Shown here: piece after piece, positions 56,372-64,000 of the stretch
Layout of the letters: every line of letters starts with the position of its first letter
Numbering within the stretch: the first letter of the stretch is position 1
Made by a program: the position numbers and the translations under genes
Source of the DNA: Pseudomonas sp. R84
GTDB lineage: Bacteria; Pseudomonadota; Gammaproteobacteria; Pseudomonadales; Pseudomonadaceae
Reading direction: 5' to 3'
DNA length: 64,000 nt
Assembly (NCBI RefSeq): GCF_009834515.1
Contig: NZ_CP019426.1
Location: 1,105,501 to 1,169,500 of the forward strand
Notes under the pieces: model-generated
Told to the model about the DNA's origin: nothing
What the model saw: only the letters and a program-made list of their open reading frames with translations
Databases searched by the model: none

Positions 56372-56728
56372 CATTTTTCGATTCGCCGCAATTCTTATTA
56401 TCTGCTCTAGCACATTGTCCATCTGCTGGATCACCTCGAGGTTACTGAAACGCGCGACTTCAATGCCCTTTTGATTCAGATAGTGCGTCCGGCGTTGGTC
56501 ATGAATCAGTCCCGACGTTTCATAGTGCTGACCACCGTCCAGTTCAATCGCCAATTTCAGTTCGGCACAGTAAAAGTCCAGCACATAGGGCGGACAGGGA
56601 AACTGCCGGCGAAATTTCAGATTGGCGATTTGGCGGGAGCGGAGTTTTTGCCAGAGCAGCTGTTCGCAATCGGTTTGGTTGACACGTAACTGGCGGGCGA
56701 ATTGGGCGAGGGTGGGGCGGGTTTGCAT
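56360..56728 (-). CDS. DUF559 (Vsr-like) endonuclease-domain protein
   Basis: 122 residues. The PD-(D/E)XK-like core is seen in LKFRRQFPCPPYVLDFYC, LAIELDGGQHYE and KGIEVARFSNLEV, the layout of Vsr-type nucleases. Its DNA target is unknown. AAGGATCGTGAAGC precedes the ATG. The last residues, Met-Pro-Ser-Pro-stop, are read from the terminal CCCTCACCCTAA of repeat copy B, and copy C begins 75 bases upstream of the start, so the gene is fully bracketed by one repeat family. Confidence 0.88.
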   Translation of the reverse strand: MQTRPTLAQFARQLRVNQTDCEQLLWQKLRSRQIANLKFRRQFPCPPYVLDFYCAELKLAIELDGGQHYETSGLIHDQRRTHYLNQKGIEVARFSNLEVIQQMDNVLEQIIRIAANRKMPSP

Positions 56729-56802
56729 GCTTCACGATCCTTGTGAAGTTGGTTTGAAGTTTTACTGTAGACCATGACCCAGCTGACCCAGCTGACCCGC
56801 TG

Positions 56803-57090
56803 ACCCTCACCCCAGCCCTCTCCCAGAGGGAGAGGGGGCCGACCGAGGTGTCTGGTGTTGTACATCGACCTGAAAGACCGAGTCGATTATGGATTCGGCA
56901 AAACGGTTTCAGGTCGAGTCGATTATGGATTCGGCAAAGCGGTTTCAGGTCGAGTCGATTATGGATTCGGCAAAGCGGTTTCAGGTCGAGTCGATTATGG
57001 ATTCGGCACAGCACGTTCAGGTCGGCGTACCTCGCAAGCATCCCCCAATCAGTCCCCTCTCCCTCAGGGAGAGGGTTAGGGTGAGGGGCT
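56803..57090. repeat. Long palindromic interspersed repeat, copy C
   Basis: Outer ends CCCTCACCCCAGCCC and GGTTAGGGTGAGGG are inverted repeats, each joined to a CCCTCTCCC/GGGAGAGGG hairpin. The centre is expanded to four tandem 36-bp units. It fills most of the 371-base gap between the DUF559 and fecA genes. Confidence 0.9.
56879..57022. repeat. Four tandem 36-bp repeats inside copy C
   Basis: Units start at 56879, 56915, 56951 and 56987, each CGAGTCGATTATGGATTCGG followed by CAAAGCGGTTTCAGGT with few changes. Units 2 and 3 are identical. The fourth has CACAGCACGTTCAGGT. There are no spacers. Confidence 0.95.
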
Positions 57091-57099
57091 TTTCAACCC

Positions 57100-59433
57100 T
57101 CAGAACGCCACAGAAGTCTGCACATAAACCGTGCGCGGCTCCCCCACATACTTGCCCTTGTTATTGTCATCAAACGAGCGCGTGAAGTACTGCGTGTTGA
57201 AGATGTTCTTCACCCCTACCGCCACGTTCAAATCCGACAACTGCGGGCCGAAGTCATATCCGGCGCGGCTGCTGAACAGCATGTAACCCGGGATCTTGCC
57301 GGTGCTGCCATCAGCACTTTCCTTCGAGGTGTTGGCGTTGTCAGCGAACTGGTCGCTCTGGAAGCTGCTATCCAGATTCAACTTCCATGGCCCCTCGGTG
57401 TAACCGACGCCAATCGTGCCTTTGTGTTTCGAGGAGAACGGCACGCGATTGCCTTTGTTCGGCCCGTCTTCGCGAATGGTTGCGTCAACATAGGCGTAGC
57501 TGGCGTACACATCGAAACCAGCCAGCGCCGGACTCAAATCATCCAGCGCGTAATTGACGCTGGTCTCGATACCTTGATGACGGGTTTCGCCACGGGCAAT
57601 CACCGAATCGTTGGTCTGATTACTTTCGTACTGATTGTCGAAGTTGATCAGGAACGCGCCGATCTCCGCGCGCAATGCGCCATTATCATAGCGCGTGCCG
57701 AGTTCCCAGGTGCGCGCCTTTTCCGGTTTCACTTCGCCGCTGGTCACACGGTTGGGCATCTGGCTGTATTGCACGCTGCCGAACGAGCCTTCGGTGTTGG
57801 CGTACAGATTCCAGCTGTCGGTCAGGTGATAGAGCACGTTCAACGCCGGCAACGCGGTGTTGTAGTCGCCCTTGTATTTGACGTTGGTCAGGTTGTTGGT
57901 CTGCTGCGATTCGATCATCTCGTAACGCACGCCGGGGGTGATTGTCCATTTGCCGATGTCGATGCGGTCGTCAACGAAGAACGCATTGGCCTCGGTGCCG
58001 CCACGGGTATCGCGGTCGTTGCGGCTGGCAGTGGTCGGGTATTCGTTGCTGCTGATCGGCGTGCGATAGCGCAGTTCGTGGCCGGCCTCGTTGATGTAGC
58101 GATAGCCGACGCCGACTTCATGACTGGTCGGGCCGAGGTCGAAGCCTTGGGCGAAACGGGTTTCCAGACCGCGCACCCAATACTCGCGCGGCGACAGTGA
58201 AAGGAACGTGCCTTGATCGAGATAACCGCTGCGCAAGGTCTTGGTGAAGAAGGTGTTGGCGGTGAATTCGCGGCGATCTTCCTGATAGCGATAGCCAAAA
58301 TTGAACATCGTCCGACGGCCCCAGAACTGATCTTTCGGTCGGGTCGATTGGTACGGGTCGGCGTCGTAATCGGCGACGTTCAAACCGCCGGGCATATCAG
58401 CCTTGCCTTCGTAGTACTGGGCCATGGCGTTGAAACTGTTGGCCTCGTCGAGCTGGTATTTGCCCTTGAGGATCAGGTCGTCGATCTCGGTGTCGCTGTG
58501 TTCGCGCCAGTCACCGCCACGGGTGCCGGAGTAGAGCAACGCACCGCCGAGGCCATTGGCATTGGTGCCGCCGGCCAGCAGATTGGCGCTGGTCTTGAAG
58601 CCATCATGGCTCGACGAAGGGCTGGTTTCCGTCTGGAAGCCGCCCTTGACCGTCGGCTCGTCGGGAATCGCCCGGGTCACGAAGTTGACCACGCCGCCGA
58701 CGTTCTGCGGGCCGTAGCGCACAGCACCGCCGCCACGTACCACGTCCACGGCATCCATGTTGCCCATGCTGATCGGCGCGAACGACAGTTGTGGCTGACC
58801 GTAAGGCGCGAACGGCACCGGAATGCCGTCCATCAACACCGTCGAGCGTGCGGCCAGGCGTGGATTCAAGCCACGGATACCGAAATTCAGCGCCATATCG
58901 TGGCTGCCGGTGCCGTTGTTTTCCGGGGCGTTGACGCCGGGGATGCGGTTGAGCACATCGCGCGCCTGCGTTGCGCCTTGACGTTCGAACTCCTCGCGGC
59001 GGATCACGTCGCGAGCACCGGGATGTTCAAACACGTTGATTTGCGCGGCGTCACCCAGCCAGTCGCCGACGACTTTCGAGGTGTCCAGTTCCAGCGCGGC
59101 ATCCGCCACCGGTTGCAGACTGAACGCATTATTGCCCTCGGCGCGTGCTTGCAGACCGGTGCCTTCGAGCAGCGCATTCAGACCTTGCTCAGGCGTGTAG
59201 CTGCCCTCCAGGCCTCGACTTTGCACGCCGCCGGTAACTTGCGATCCGAAAGAAATCAACACGCCCGCTTCACGGCCAAACTGGTTGAGGGCGTTTTCCA
59301 GTGACGACGGCGCGATGTGATAGGCCTTGGCATCGGCGGCCATCGCAGCGGGCAGGGCACTGAAACTCAGGCTGGCGCCGAGGACAAGATTGCGCAGGCT
59401 GCGGGCCAGTGGCGTGAGGCGGGTGGGGTGCAT
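57100..59433 (-). CDS. fecA: FecA-like TonB-dependent receptor/transducer
   Basis: A 777-residue outer-membrane receptor. After a signal peptide (ending AAMAADA) comes an STN signalling domain (about 38-110: YHIAPSSLENALNQFGREAGVLISF, landmark LENALNQFGREAGV), then plug (DVLNRIPGVNAPENNG, VVRGGGAVRYGPQNVGGVVNF) and a barrel ending VQTSVAF. The STN domain contacts FecR, so it both imports its ligand and signals. The plug and barrel resemble ferric-citrate receptor FecA, but the ligand is inferred. Confidence 0.9.
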   Translation of the reverse strand: MHPTRLTPLARSLRNLVLGASLSFSALPAAMAADAKAYHIAPSSLENALNQFGREAGVLISFGSQVTGGVQSRGLEGSYTPEQGLNALLEGTGLQARAEGNNAFSLQPVADAALELDTSKVVGDWLGDAAQINVFEHPGARDVIRREEFERQGATQARDVLNRIPGVNAPENNGTGSHDMALNFGIRGLNPRLAARSTVLMDGIPVPFAPYGQPQLSFAPISMGNMDAVDVVRGGGAVRYGPQNVGGVVNFVTRAIPDEPTVKGGFQTETSPSSSHDGFKTSANLLAGGTNANGLGGALLYSGTRGGDWREHSDTEIDDLILKGKYQLDEANSFNAMAQYYEGKADMPGGLNVADYDADPYQSTRPKDQFWGRRTMFNFGYRYQEDRREFTANTFFTKTLRSGYLDQGTFLSLSPREYWVRGLETRFAQGFDLGPTSHEVGVGYRYINEAGHELRYRTPISSNEYPTTASRNDRDTRGGTEANAFFVDDRIDIGKWTITPGVRYEMIESQQTNNLTNVKYKGDYNTALPALNVLYHLTDSWNLYANTEGSFGSVQYSQMPNRVTSGEVKPEKARTWELGTRYDNGALRAEIGAFLINFDNQYESNQTNDSVIARGETRHQGIETSVNYALDDLSPALAGFDVYASYAYVDATIREDGPNKGNRVPFSSKHKGTIGVGYTEGPWKLNLDSSFQSDQFADNANTSKESADGSTGKIPGYMLFSSRAGYDFGPQLSDLNVAVGVKNIFNTQYFTRSFDDNNKGKYVGEPRTVYVQTSVAF

Positions 59434-59518
59434 GTGGATGATCCTGAGAAGGTTGAATCAAGGGGGCTTTCCTTCTCTGTCACGCCAGATCTGAAAAACG
59501 GCTCATTTATTTTTCAAA

Positions 59519-59620
59519 ATCAAAAGATCGCAGCCTTCGGCAGCTCCTGCATTTGGAATGCATATCTTCTGTAGGAGCTGCCGAAGGCTCGGGCCGCGAT
59601 CGGACGATCTTCTGATCTTG
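59519..59620. repeat. REP inverted pair, type I, right arm disrupted
   Basis: The left arm CAAAAGATCGCAGCCTTCGG is standard. The right arm GTAGGAGCTGCCGAAGGCT is followed by CGGGCCGCGATCGGACGATC, an insertion-like change. It lies between fecR and fecA. Confidence 0.8.
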
Positions 59621-59624
59621 CTCC

Positions 59625-60557
59625 TTAAACCCGCGCTTCGACGGTCACCCAGTAGCGGGTAAAGCGCCTCATCTTCACCGGCAAACTGATTTCCAGCAGA
59701 TCAAGAATCCGCTCGCTGTCGTCCAGCGGGTAAGTTCCGGAAATCAGCAGATCGGCGACGTTCTTGGCGCAATTGAGCTGGCCGCGACGGTAGCGACCCA
59801 GTTCATCAAGGAAGTCGCCCAGGCGCATGTGCGCCGCTACCAGCATACCGTCGGCCCAGGCGCCGCTGTTGGCATCCAGCGGTTTGGCCTCGCTGACCGA
59901 TGCCGGAGTGAAACTGAGCTGACGCGCGACCGGCAGCAACATCGGCGCTCGTCCATTACCGTTCAGTTCGACGCGACCTTCGAACAGCGCAATCTGCGTG
60001 CGATCGGCAAACTGGCGCACATTGAGGCGCGCGCCCTGAGCTTTCAGAAGGCCCTGAGCCGTGTGCACTTCGAAGGATTGCGCGGCCGTCAGGAGAATTT
60101 CGCCTTCGAGCAAGCGGATCAATCGCTGCCCACCGTCGACGTCCACGGCACTGGCGGTGTTGAGTTGCAACTTATCACCGCCACCCAGGGAAACTTTGCG
60201 TCGCTGCCCCAGCGGGCTACGGTAATCGGCGAAGAGCGACGGCAGCGGTGCGTGTTCGCGCATGCCCCAGGTCACCGCCGAACCGGCGCCAAAAATCAGC
60301 AACAGCTTCAGCGCCTGACGACGGCTGGCGGACTTCGGCCCGTTCAACGCTGCATGCGCCAGTGGCGACGACACTCCGCGCAAACGCTGGTTGACCCGCT
60401 GAATATGCTCCCACGCGCGGCGGTGCTCGCTGTGCGCGTCCAGCCATTGTTGCATTGCCAAGTGCTGGCGTGGTGACAGCGCGCCTTGCTGCACTTCCAT
60501 CAGCCAGTGCACAGCCTGTTCGGCAACCTGCGAGGAAAAATCCGGGGCGCGGTTCAT
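59625..60557 (-). CDS. fecR: FecR-like anti-sigma/signal-transfer protein
   Basis: 310 residues. The N-terminal cytoplasmic part (AEQAVHWLMEVQQGALSPRQHLAMQQWLDAHSEHRRAWEHI; landmark QQWLDAHSEHRRAWE) holds the sigma factor. One membrane helix (about 93-108, LLLIFGAGSAVTWGM) and a periplasmic FecR domain (LPSLFADYRSPLGQRRKVSL, LLEGEILLTA) follow. It passes the receptor signal to FecI. Its ATG at 60557 overlaps the sigma gene by 4 bases. Confidence 0.93.
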   Translation of the reverse strand: MNRAPDFSSQVAEQAVHWLMEVQQGALSPRQHLAMQQWLDAHSEHRRAWEHIQRVNQRLRGVSSPLAHAALNGPKSASRRQALKLLLIFGAGSAVTWGMREHAPLPSLFADYRSPLGQRRKVSLGGGDKLQLNTASAVDVDGGQRLIRLLEGEILLTAAQSFEVHTAQGLLKAQGARLNVRQFADRTQIALFEGRVELNGNGRAPMLLPVARQLSFTPASVSEAKPLDANSGAWADGMLVAAHMRLGDFLDELGRYRRGQLNCAKNVADLLISGTYPLDDSERILDLLEISLPVKMRRFTRYWVTVEARV

Positions 60558-61042
60558 AGGGAGAAGTAGCAGCGCATCGCCGCTTTGTTCAGATGACGTT
60601 TGACGGTGGCCACGGAGATTCCGAGTTCTGCGGCAATCTGTGGATAAGTCAGGCCATCGACCTGCGCCAGCAAAAAGGCGCGTTTGACCTGACGCGGCAA
60701 ACCGTCGAGCAACTCGTCCAGCTCCACCAGGGTTTGCAGGATGATCGCTTTGTCTTCTTCCGACGGCGCGACCATTTCCGGCATCTGCGCCAATGTATCG
60801 AGGTAGGCGCGTTCCAGATCCTGACGGCGGTAATGATTGAACAGAACGCGTTTGGCCAACGTCGTCAGAAAGGCGCGCGGCTCGATGATCACCGGCGGCT
60901 CGCGGGCGGTCAGCACCTTGATGAAGGTGTCCTGTGCCAGGTCCGCCGCGCTGTCCGGGCAGCCGAGCTTGCGCCGCAGCCAGCCAGTCAGCCAACTGTC
61001 ATGAGCCTGATAGAGCGATTCGACGGGATGGGCGGACGACAA
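60554..61042 (-). CDS. fecI: ECF sigma factor, FecI-like
   Basis: About 162 residues from the TTG at 61042, chosen because GGAGTAATACCG stands before it; a weaker TTG at 61096 would add 18. Region 2: LYQAHDSWLTGWLRRKLGCPDSAADLAQDTFIKVL (landmark SAADLAQDTFIKVL). Region 4: LPRQVKRAFLLAQVDGLTYPQIAAELGISVATVKRHLNKA (landmark ELGISVATVKRHL). Directs fecA transcription on signal. A Fur-box-like site lies about 115 bases upstream. Confidence 0.92.
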   Translation of the reverse strand: MSSAHPVESLYQAHDSWLTGWLRRKLGCPDSAADLAQDTFIKVLTAREPPVIIEPRAFLTTLAKRVLFNHYRRQDLERAYLDTLAQMPEMVAPSEEDKAIILQTLVELDELLDGLPRQVKRAFLLAQVDGLTYPQIAAELGISVATVKRHLNKAAMRCYFSL

Positions 61043-61155
61043 CGGTATTACTCCGGGCGCTTGATGGCGCGGTAGAGAGTATGCGTTAGAGAACAAGAAC
61101 TGTTCGCATTGTAGTGGGCTAAATACTCGGCCGGCAATCAGATGCTTTTGCGTAT

Positions 61156-61174
61156 GAGAATATTTATCATTAAT
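61156..61174. promoter_or_regulatory. Fur-box-like site between fecI and the DUF3649 operon
   Basis: GAGAATATTTATCATTAAT matches 13 of 19 positions of the Fur consensus GATAATGATAATCATTATC. It stands in the divergent gap and could silence both operons in iron-replete cells. Confidence 0.65.
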
Positions 61175-61232
61175 ATTGCTCGCCTCAAGGTTCGGCTGAT
61201 CGGCCGGACGTTTTTCGTTTCAGGGTCGAAAC

Positions 61233-61538
61233 ATGAAAGGCAAACTCGCCACACTTCCCATGTCCTATCGTCTGGCCGTCACCTCACGGGTGCTGGCCGC
61301 GGTATTTGGCGGCTATCTCGTCGCGGCACTGGCCAGTGTCACCCTGACGCTGTGGCTGCCGTTGAACCGAGCCGAAGCAGTGGTGACCGGCATGACCATT
61401 TCCTTTCTGGTCTATCTGGTAGCGGTGCTGTGGTGCTTTGCCTGTCGTACGGCGTGGTCGGCATGGGTTGGCTTGCTGGTGCCAAGCGTGATTCTGGCAA
61501 CCATTTCCGGCGCAGCACGTGGATTGGGACTGGCATGA
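61233..61538 (+). CDS. DUF3649 membrane protein
   Basis: A 101-residue protein with three predicted membrane helices (AVFGGYLVAALASVTLTLWL, MTISFLVYLVAVLWCFACR, SAWVGLLVPSVILATISG). DUF3649 is regularly found with PepSY and DUF3325 genes near iron-uptake systems, as here. The stop overlaps the next start (ATGA). GGTCGAAAC precedes the ATG weakly. Confidence 0.88.
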   Translation: MKGKLATLPMSYRLAVTSRVLAAVFGGYLVAALASVTLTLWLPLNRAEAVVTGMTISFLVYLVAVLWCFACRTAWSAWVGLLVPSVILATISGAARGLGLA

Positions 61539-63121
61539 AAGAGGGCTTTCGTCAGGCGATGGCCTGGCTGCACACCTGGGCCGGACTGCTGTTCGGCTGG
61601 TTGCTGTTCGCGATTTTCCTGACCGGGACGCTGGCCTATTTCAAGGATGAAATCAGCCACTGGATGCAGCCGGAAATCCCTGCTCGATCGGTGAGTGCCG
61701 AGACCAGCCTGACGCTGGCCCAGGATTATCTGCAACAACACGCGGCGGGCGCTTCACGCTGGCTGATCGATTTGCCTGATGCCCGAGATCCCGGCCTGAC
61801 CGTGCGCTGGCAGCCAGCGCCGGCGAAGCCCGGTGAGCGCGGACGCTTTGAATCGAAAACCCTCGACGCGCAAACCGGCGCTGAAGTGCAGGGCCGCGAC
61901 AGCATGGGCGGCGAGTTCTTTTACCGCTTCCACTTCCAGCTGCAAATGCCTTATCCGTGGGGCCGTTGGCTATCGACCATCGCTGCCATGGTGATGTTCG
62001 TCGCGCTGATCACCGGGATCATCACTCACAAGAAAATCTTCAAAGACTTTTTTACCTTCCGCCCGCGCAAGGGCCAGCGCTCCTGGCTCGACGGGCATAA
62101 CGCGGTGGGTGTGCTGGTGCTGCCGTTTCACTTGATGATCACCTACAGCAGCCTGGTGATTTTCATGTCGATGGTCATGCCAGCGAGCATCGTCGCGTCT
62201 TACGGCAGTGACGTGCGCACGTTTTATGACGAAGTTTTCCCGGCGTCGAAGACCCCGGAGCGCGCCGATATCGCGGCGCCGTTGATGTCCATGGCGCCGC
62301 TGTTGAGCAAGGCCAGCGAGCAATGGGCGGGCGGCCACACGGCGCGTCTGTCGGTGAGTAATCCGGGTGATGCCAATGCCACGGTGGTGCTGTCGCGTGC
62401 CGGCGATCGCGTGGTGCATGATTTTGGCCGCGCCGTGACGTTCAACGGGGTGACCGGGCTGATGCTCGGCAGCACACCGGAGCAGCCAATGGCGATGGCG
62501 GTGGGCGGCGCGTTCTATGGTTTGCACATGGGCCACTTTGCCGGGCCGGTGTTGCGCTGGCTGTACTTCATCTGCGGATTGGCCGGCACGGCGATGATCG
62601 GCACCGGGCTGGTGATCTGGCTCGGCAAGCGTCAGCTCAAACATGCCAGGAGCGGGGTGATGCCGTTCGAACTGCGGCTGGTGGAAGTACTGAACATCGC
62701 CAGCATGGCCGGGCTGGTGTCGGCGGTGGCGGTGTTCTTTCTGGCCAATCGTCTATTGCCGGTGAGCCTCGCCGGGCGCGCAGATTGGGAGGTGAACGCG
62801 TTCTTCATGGCCTGGGGCCTGAGCGTGCTGCACGCGATGTTACGACCGGGGCGCAAAGCCTGGGTTGAACAGCTGGTGTTGGGGGCGGCGCTGTTTGTCG
62901 CGGTGCCGCTGATCAATGCGCTGACCACCCCTTGGAATCTCGGCGTCGCGTTGATGCAGGGTGACTGGGCGTTGGCCGGTTTTGATTTGACTTGCCTCGC
63001 CACAGGTTTTTTCCTCGCCTGGGCTGCATGGAAAATGCAGCGCGCCGGCAACACGGTTAGCTTAAAAAAGCCACGTCGCGAAACGCCACGGCCGATCACT
63101 CTTGAGCAAGGGGTTAACTGA
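61535..63121 (+). CDS. PepSY-domain membrane protein (putative iron reductase)
   Basis: 528 residues: four or five main membrane helices with a large periplasmic loop. Starts MKEGFRQAMAWLHTWAGLLFGW with the HTWAGL motif of PepSY_TM proteins, then FFYRFHFQLQMPYPWG, HKKIFKDFFTFRPRKGQRSWLDGHNAVGVL (landmark SWLDGHNAVGVL) and MGHFAGPVLRWLYF. Conserved His pairs may bind haem. Such proteins are linked to periplasmic reduction of ferric siderophores (as FpvG in pyoverdine uptake), which is my inference here. Overlaps its neighbours at ATGA on both sides. Confidence 0.87.
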   Translation: MKEGFRQAMAWLHTWAGLLFGWLLFAIFLTGTLAYFKDEISHWMQPEIPARSVSAETSLTLAQDYLQQHAAGASRWLIDLPDARDPGLTVRWQPAPAKPGERGRFESKTLDAQTGAEVQGRDSMGGEFFYRFHFQLQMPYPWGRWLSTIAAMVMFVALITGIITHKKIFKDFFTFRPRKGQRSWLDGHNAVGVLVLPFHLMITYSSLVIFMSMVMPASIVASYGSDVRTFYDEVFPASKTPERADIAAPLMSMAPLLSKASEQWAGGHTARLSVSNPGDANATVVLSRAGDRVVHDFGRAVTFNGVTGLMLGSTPEQPMAMAVGGAFYGLHMGHFAGPVLRWLYFICGLAGTAMIGTGLVIWLGKRQLKHARSGVMPFELRLVEVLNIASMAGLVSAVAVFFLANRLLPVSLAGRADWEVNAFFMAWGLSVLHAMLRPGRKAWVEQLVLGAALFVAVPLINALTTPWNLGVALMQGDWALAGFDLTCLATGFFLAWAAWKMQRAGNTVSLKKPRRETPRPITLEQGVN

Positions 63122-63447
63122 TGCTGCTGGCCCTGTTGCTCACCTACGCCGGATTCACCGTGTTGTGCCTGTCGATGCCTCGGCACCACGATGAATTGCT
63201 CGGTCACAAACCGTCCACGCGTCGCCGTCAGGGCCTGAAAGTCGGCGGATGGTTATTGCTGTGTTTGTCGCTTTGGGCGGCGGTGAAGGCCAACGGCTGG
63301 AGTTTCGGCCTGGTTGACTGGTTCGCCGTACTGATGCTCAGCGCCCTGGCGTTGGTATTGCTGCTGCCGTATCGCCCACGTCTGGCCTTGGCGCTGGCCG
63401 GTGTCAGTCTGCTGGCCAGCCCGGTCGCCGCATGGGCGCAGTGCTGA
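63121..63447 (+). CDS. DUF3325 membrane protein
   Basis: A 108-residue protein with three predicted helices (LLALLLTYAGFTVLCLSM, VGGWLLLCLSLWAAVKANGW, LALALAGVSLLASPVAAWA). SMPRHHDELLG is the conserved His-rich motif of the family. Together with DUF3649 and PepSY it forms a membrane unit near iron systems. Starts on the last base of the PepSY stop codon. Confidence 0.87.
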   Translation: MLLALLLTYAGFTVLCLSMPRHHDELLGHKPSTRRRQGLKVGGWLLLCLSLWAAVKANGWSFGLVDWFAVLMLSALALVLLLPYRPRLALALAGVSLLASPVAAWAQC

Positions 63448-63448
63448 A

Positions 63449-64000
63449 GTGCTGATCGGCCTGCCGCCGGAATCCCGCGACGACGAGCCGCGCGGGGCGC
63501 GTGCGCATTTTCTGCAGGTGTTCCTGTCCCAGCGTTCGCAAATGGAGGCGCTGGTGAACCGTCGCGTCGGTTGTCGGGCGACGGCGGCGGACCTGGTGCA
63601 GGACCTGTTTCTGCGTTTCTGGCGGCGACCGCTGGTGCAGGTCGAAGAACTCAGCACCTATCTTTTGCGCTGCGCCGGCAACATCGCCATCGACCATCTG
63701 CGCAGCGAAGGCACACGCACGCGCGTCAACGAAGGCTGGCAACCGGACGAACCGGACAGCCACGGCAGCGAACCACAAGCAGCGCTGGAAGCGGGCAATG
63801 ATTTGAAACATGTCGAAGCGGCGTTGCGCGCCTTGCCCGAGCGCACCCGGCAGATCTTTTTGCTCAATCGCATTCACGGCCGCAAGTACGCGGAAATCGC
63901 CAAAGCCATGGGCTTGTCCCAAAGTGCCGTGGAAAAACATATGATGCGCGCCCTCGAGGCCTGCAAGGCCAGCCTGCGCGAACCCGCGCCACGCCTGCCA
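63449..64000 (+). CDS. Second ECF sigma factor (FecI-like), 3' end cut by the window
   Basis: At least 184 residues from the GTG at 63449, one base after the DUF3325 stop; there is no clear stop before the window end. Region 2: MEALVNRRVGCRATAADLVQDLFLRFWRR (landmark TAADLVQDLFLRFW). Region 4: LPERTRQIFLLNRIHGRKYAEIAKAMGLSQSAVEKHMMRAL (landmark AMGLSQSAVEKHMM). It belongs to the iron-starvation sigma group. A FecR-like gene would be expected just beyond the edge. Confidence 0.88.
   Translation, partial: MLIGLPPESRDDEPRGARAHFLQVFLSQRSQMEALVNRRVGCRATAADLVQDLFLRFWRRPLVQVEELSTYLLRCAGNIAIDHLRSEGTRTRVNEGWQPDEPDSHGSEPQAALEAGNDLKHVEAALRALPERTRQIFLLNRIHGRKYAEIAKAMGLSQSAVEKHMMRALEACKASLREPAPRLP

Noticed and set aside
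56879..57022. 36-bp repeats that could suggest a CRISPR array
   Set aside because: The units are directly adjacent without spacers, there are no cas genes, and the same unit occurs singly in other repeat copies.
56855..57079. Small frames giving repeated SRLWIRQSGFRS or VDYGFGKAVSGR peptides
   Set aside because: They are translations of the 36-bp repeats (12 codons per unit), open in several frames, with no ribosome-binding site.
60558..60995. N-terminal extension of the FecR-like frame
   Set aside because: It runs through the fecI gene in another frame; the FecR family start is at 60557 with normal overlap.

Overview
The window looks like a chromosomal segment of a fluorescent-group Pseudomonas (P. 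fluorescens complex). The reasons are the GC-rich codon use, the gene orders hisG-hisD-hisC-algW-nif3-cysD-cysNC and pta-slyD-gpx-OYE-cysZ-trxB (as I remember them from Pseudomonas genomes), the hmgA-fahA-maiA homogentisate operon, and many inverted-pair REP elements of the types GTAGGAGCTGCCGAAGGC and GTAGGAGTGAGCCTGC. No tRNA, rRNA, prophage, insertion sequence or CRISPR array was seen.

Layout. 1-3.0 kb: 3' end of hisG, then hisD and hisC (histidine synthesis). 3.0-7.3 kb, leftward: algW (envelope-stress protease), a TonB-dependent receptor whose start lies in a 45-bp palindrome, and a DUF4198 periplasmic protein. 7.4-11.2 kb: Nif3-like protein and the sulfate-activation genes cysD-cysNC. 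11.4-20.5 kb: acyltransferase, pta, DUF3565, slyD, glutathione peroxidase, an old-yellow-enzyme, a glycosyltransferase, cysZ and trxB. 20.7-26.7 kb: hopJ-like, DUF1244, the pterin genes folX-folE-folM, a monooxygenase-like membrane protein, then a candidate blue-light sensory group: a LitR/PplR-like MerR regulator, a PilZ-like protein and a short LOV photoreceptor. A flavodoxin follows. 26.7-31.7 kb: LysR regulator divergent from cidA/lrgB, class II aldolase, an alpha/beta hydrolase with an Asp nucleophile, and an SDR. 32.2-38.1 kb: DUF1302 and DUF1329 exported proteins and a MalT-type LuxR regulator. 38.3-41.8 kb: a ~1170-residue dermonecrotic-toxin-like protein, visibly less GC-rich. 41.8-47.5 kb: hmgR, hmgA-fahA-maiA and an aromatic-acid MFS transporter. 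47.6-51.2 kb: SirB1-like protein, a leucine-dehydrogenase homologue lacking the usual catalytic Lys, LexA-controlled yebG, psiE and DUF3509. 51.5-56.0 kb: sdaC-sdaA (serine uptake and deamination) with a divergent LysR gene, and an HPF-like protein. 56.0-57.1 kb: a DUF559 nuclease gene bracketed by long palindromic repeats. 57.1-64 kb: a fecI-fecR-fecA cell-surface signalling system and a divergent DUF3649-PepSY-DUF3325-ECF sigma operon, sharing a Fur-box-like site.

Most of the window is core metabolism. The items most worth following are the DUF559 nuclease embedded between 'PLPLGEG'-type repeats (a REP-like repeat with a possible partner nuclease), the LOV/LitR/PilZ light module, the 45-bp palindrome over the receptor start, the toxin-like protein, the altered dehydrogenase active site, and a small leftward gene candidate with its own ribosome-binding site and terminator at 31.8-32.1 kb.
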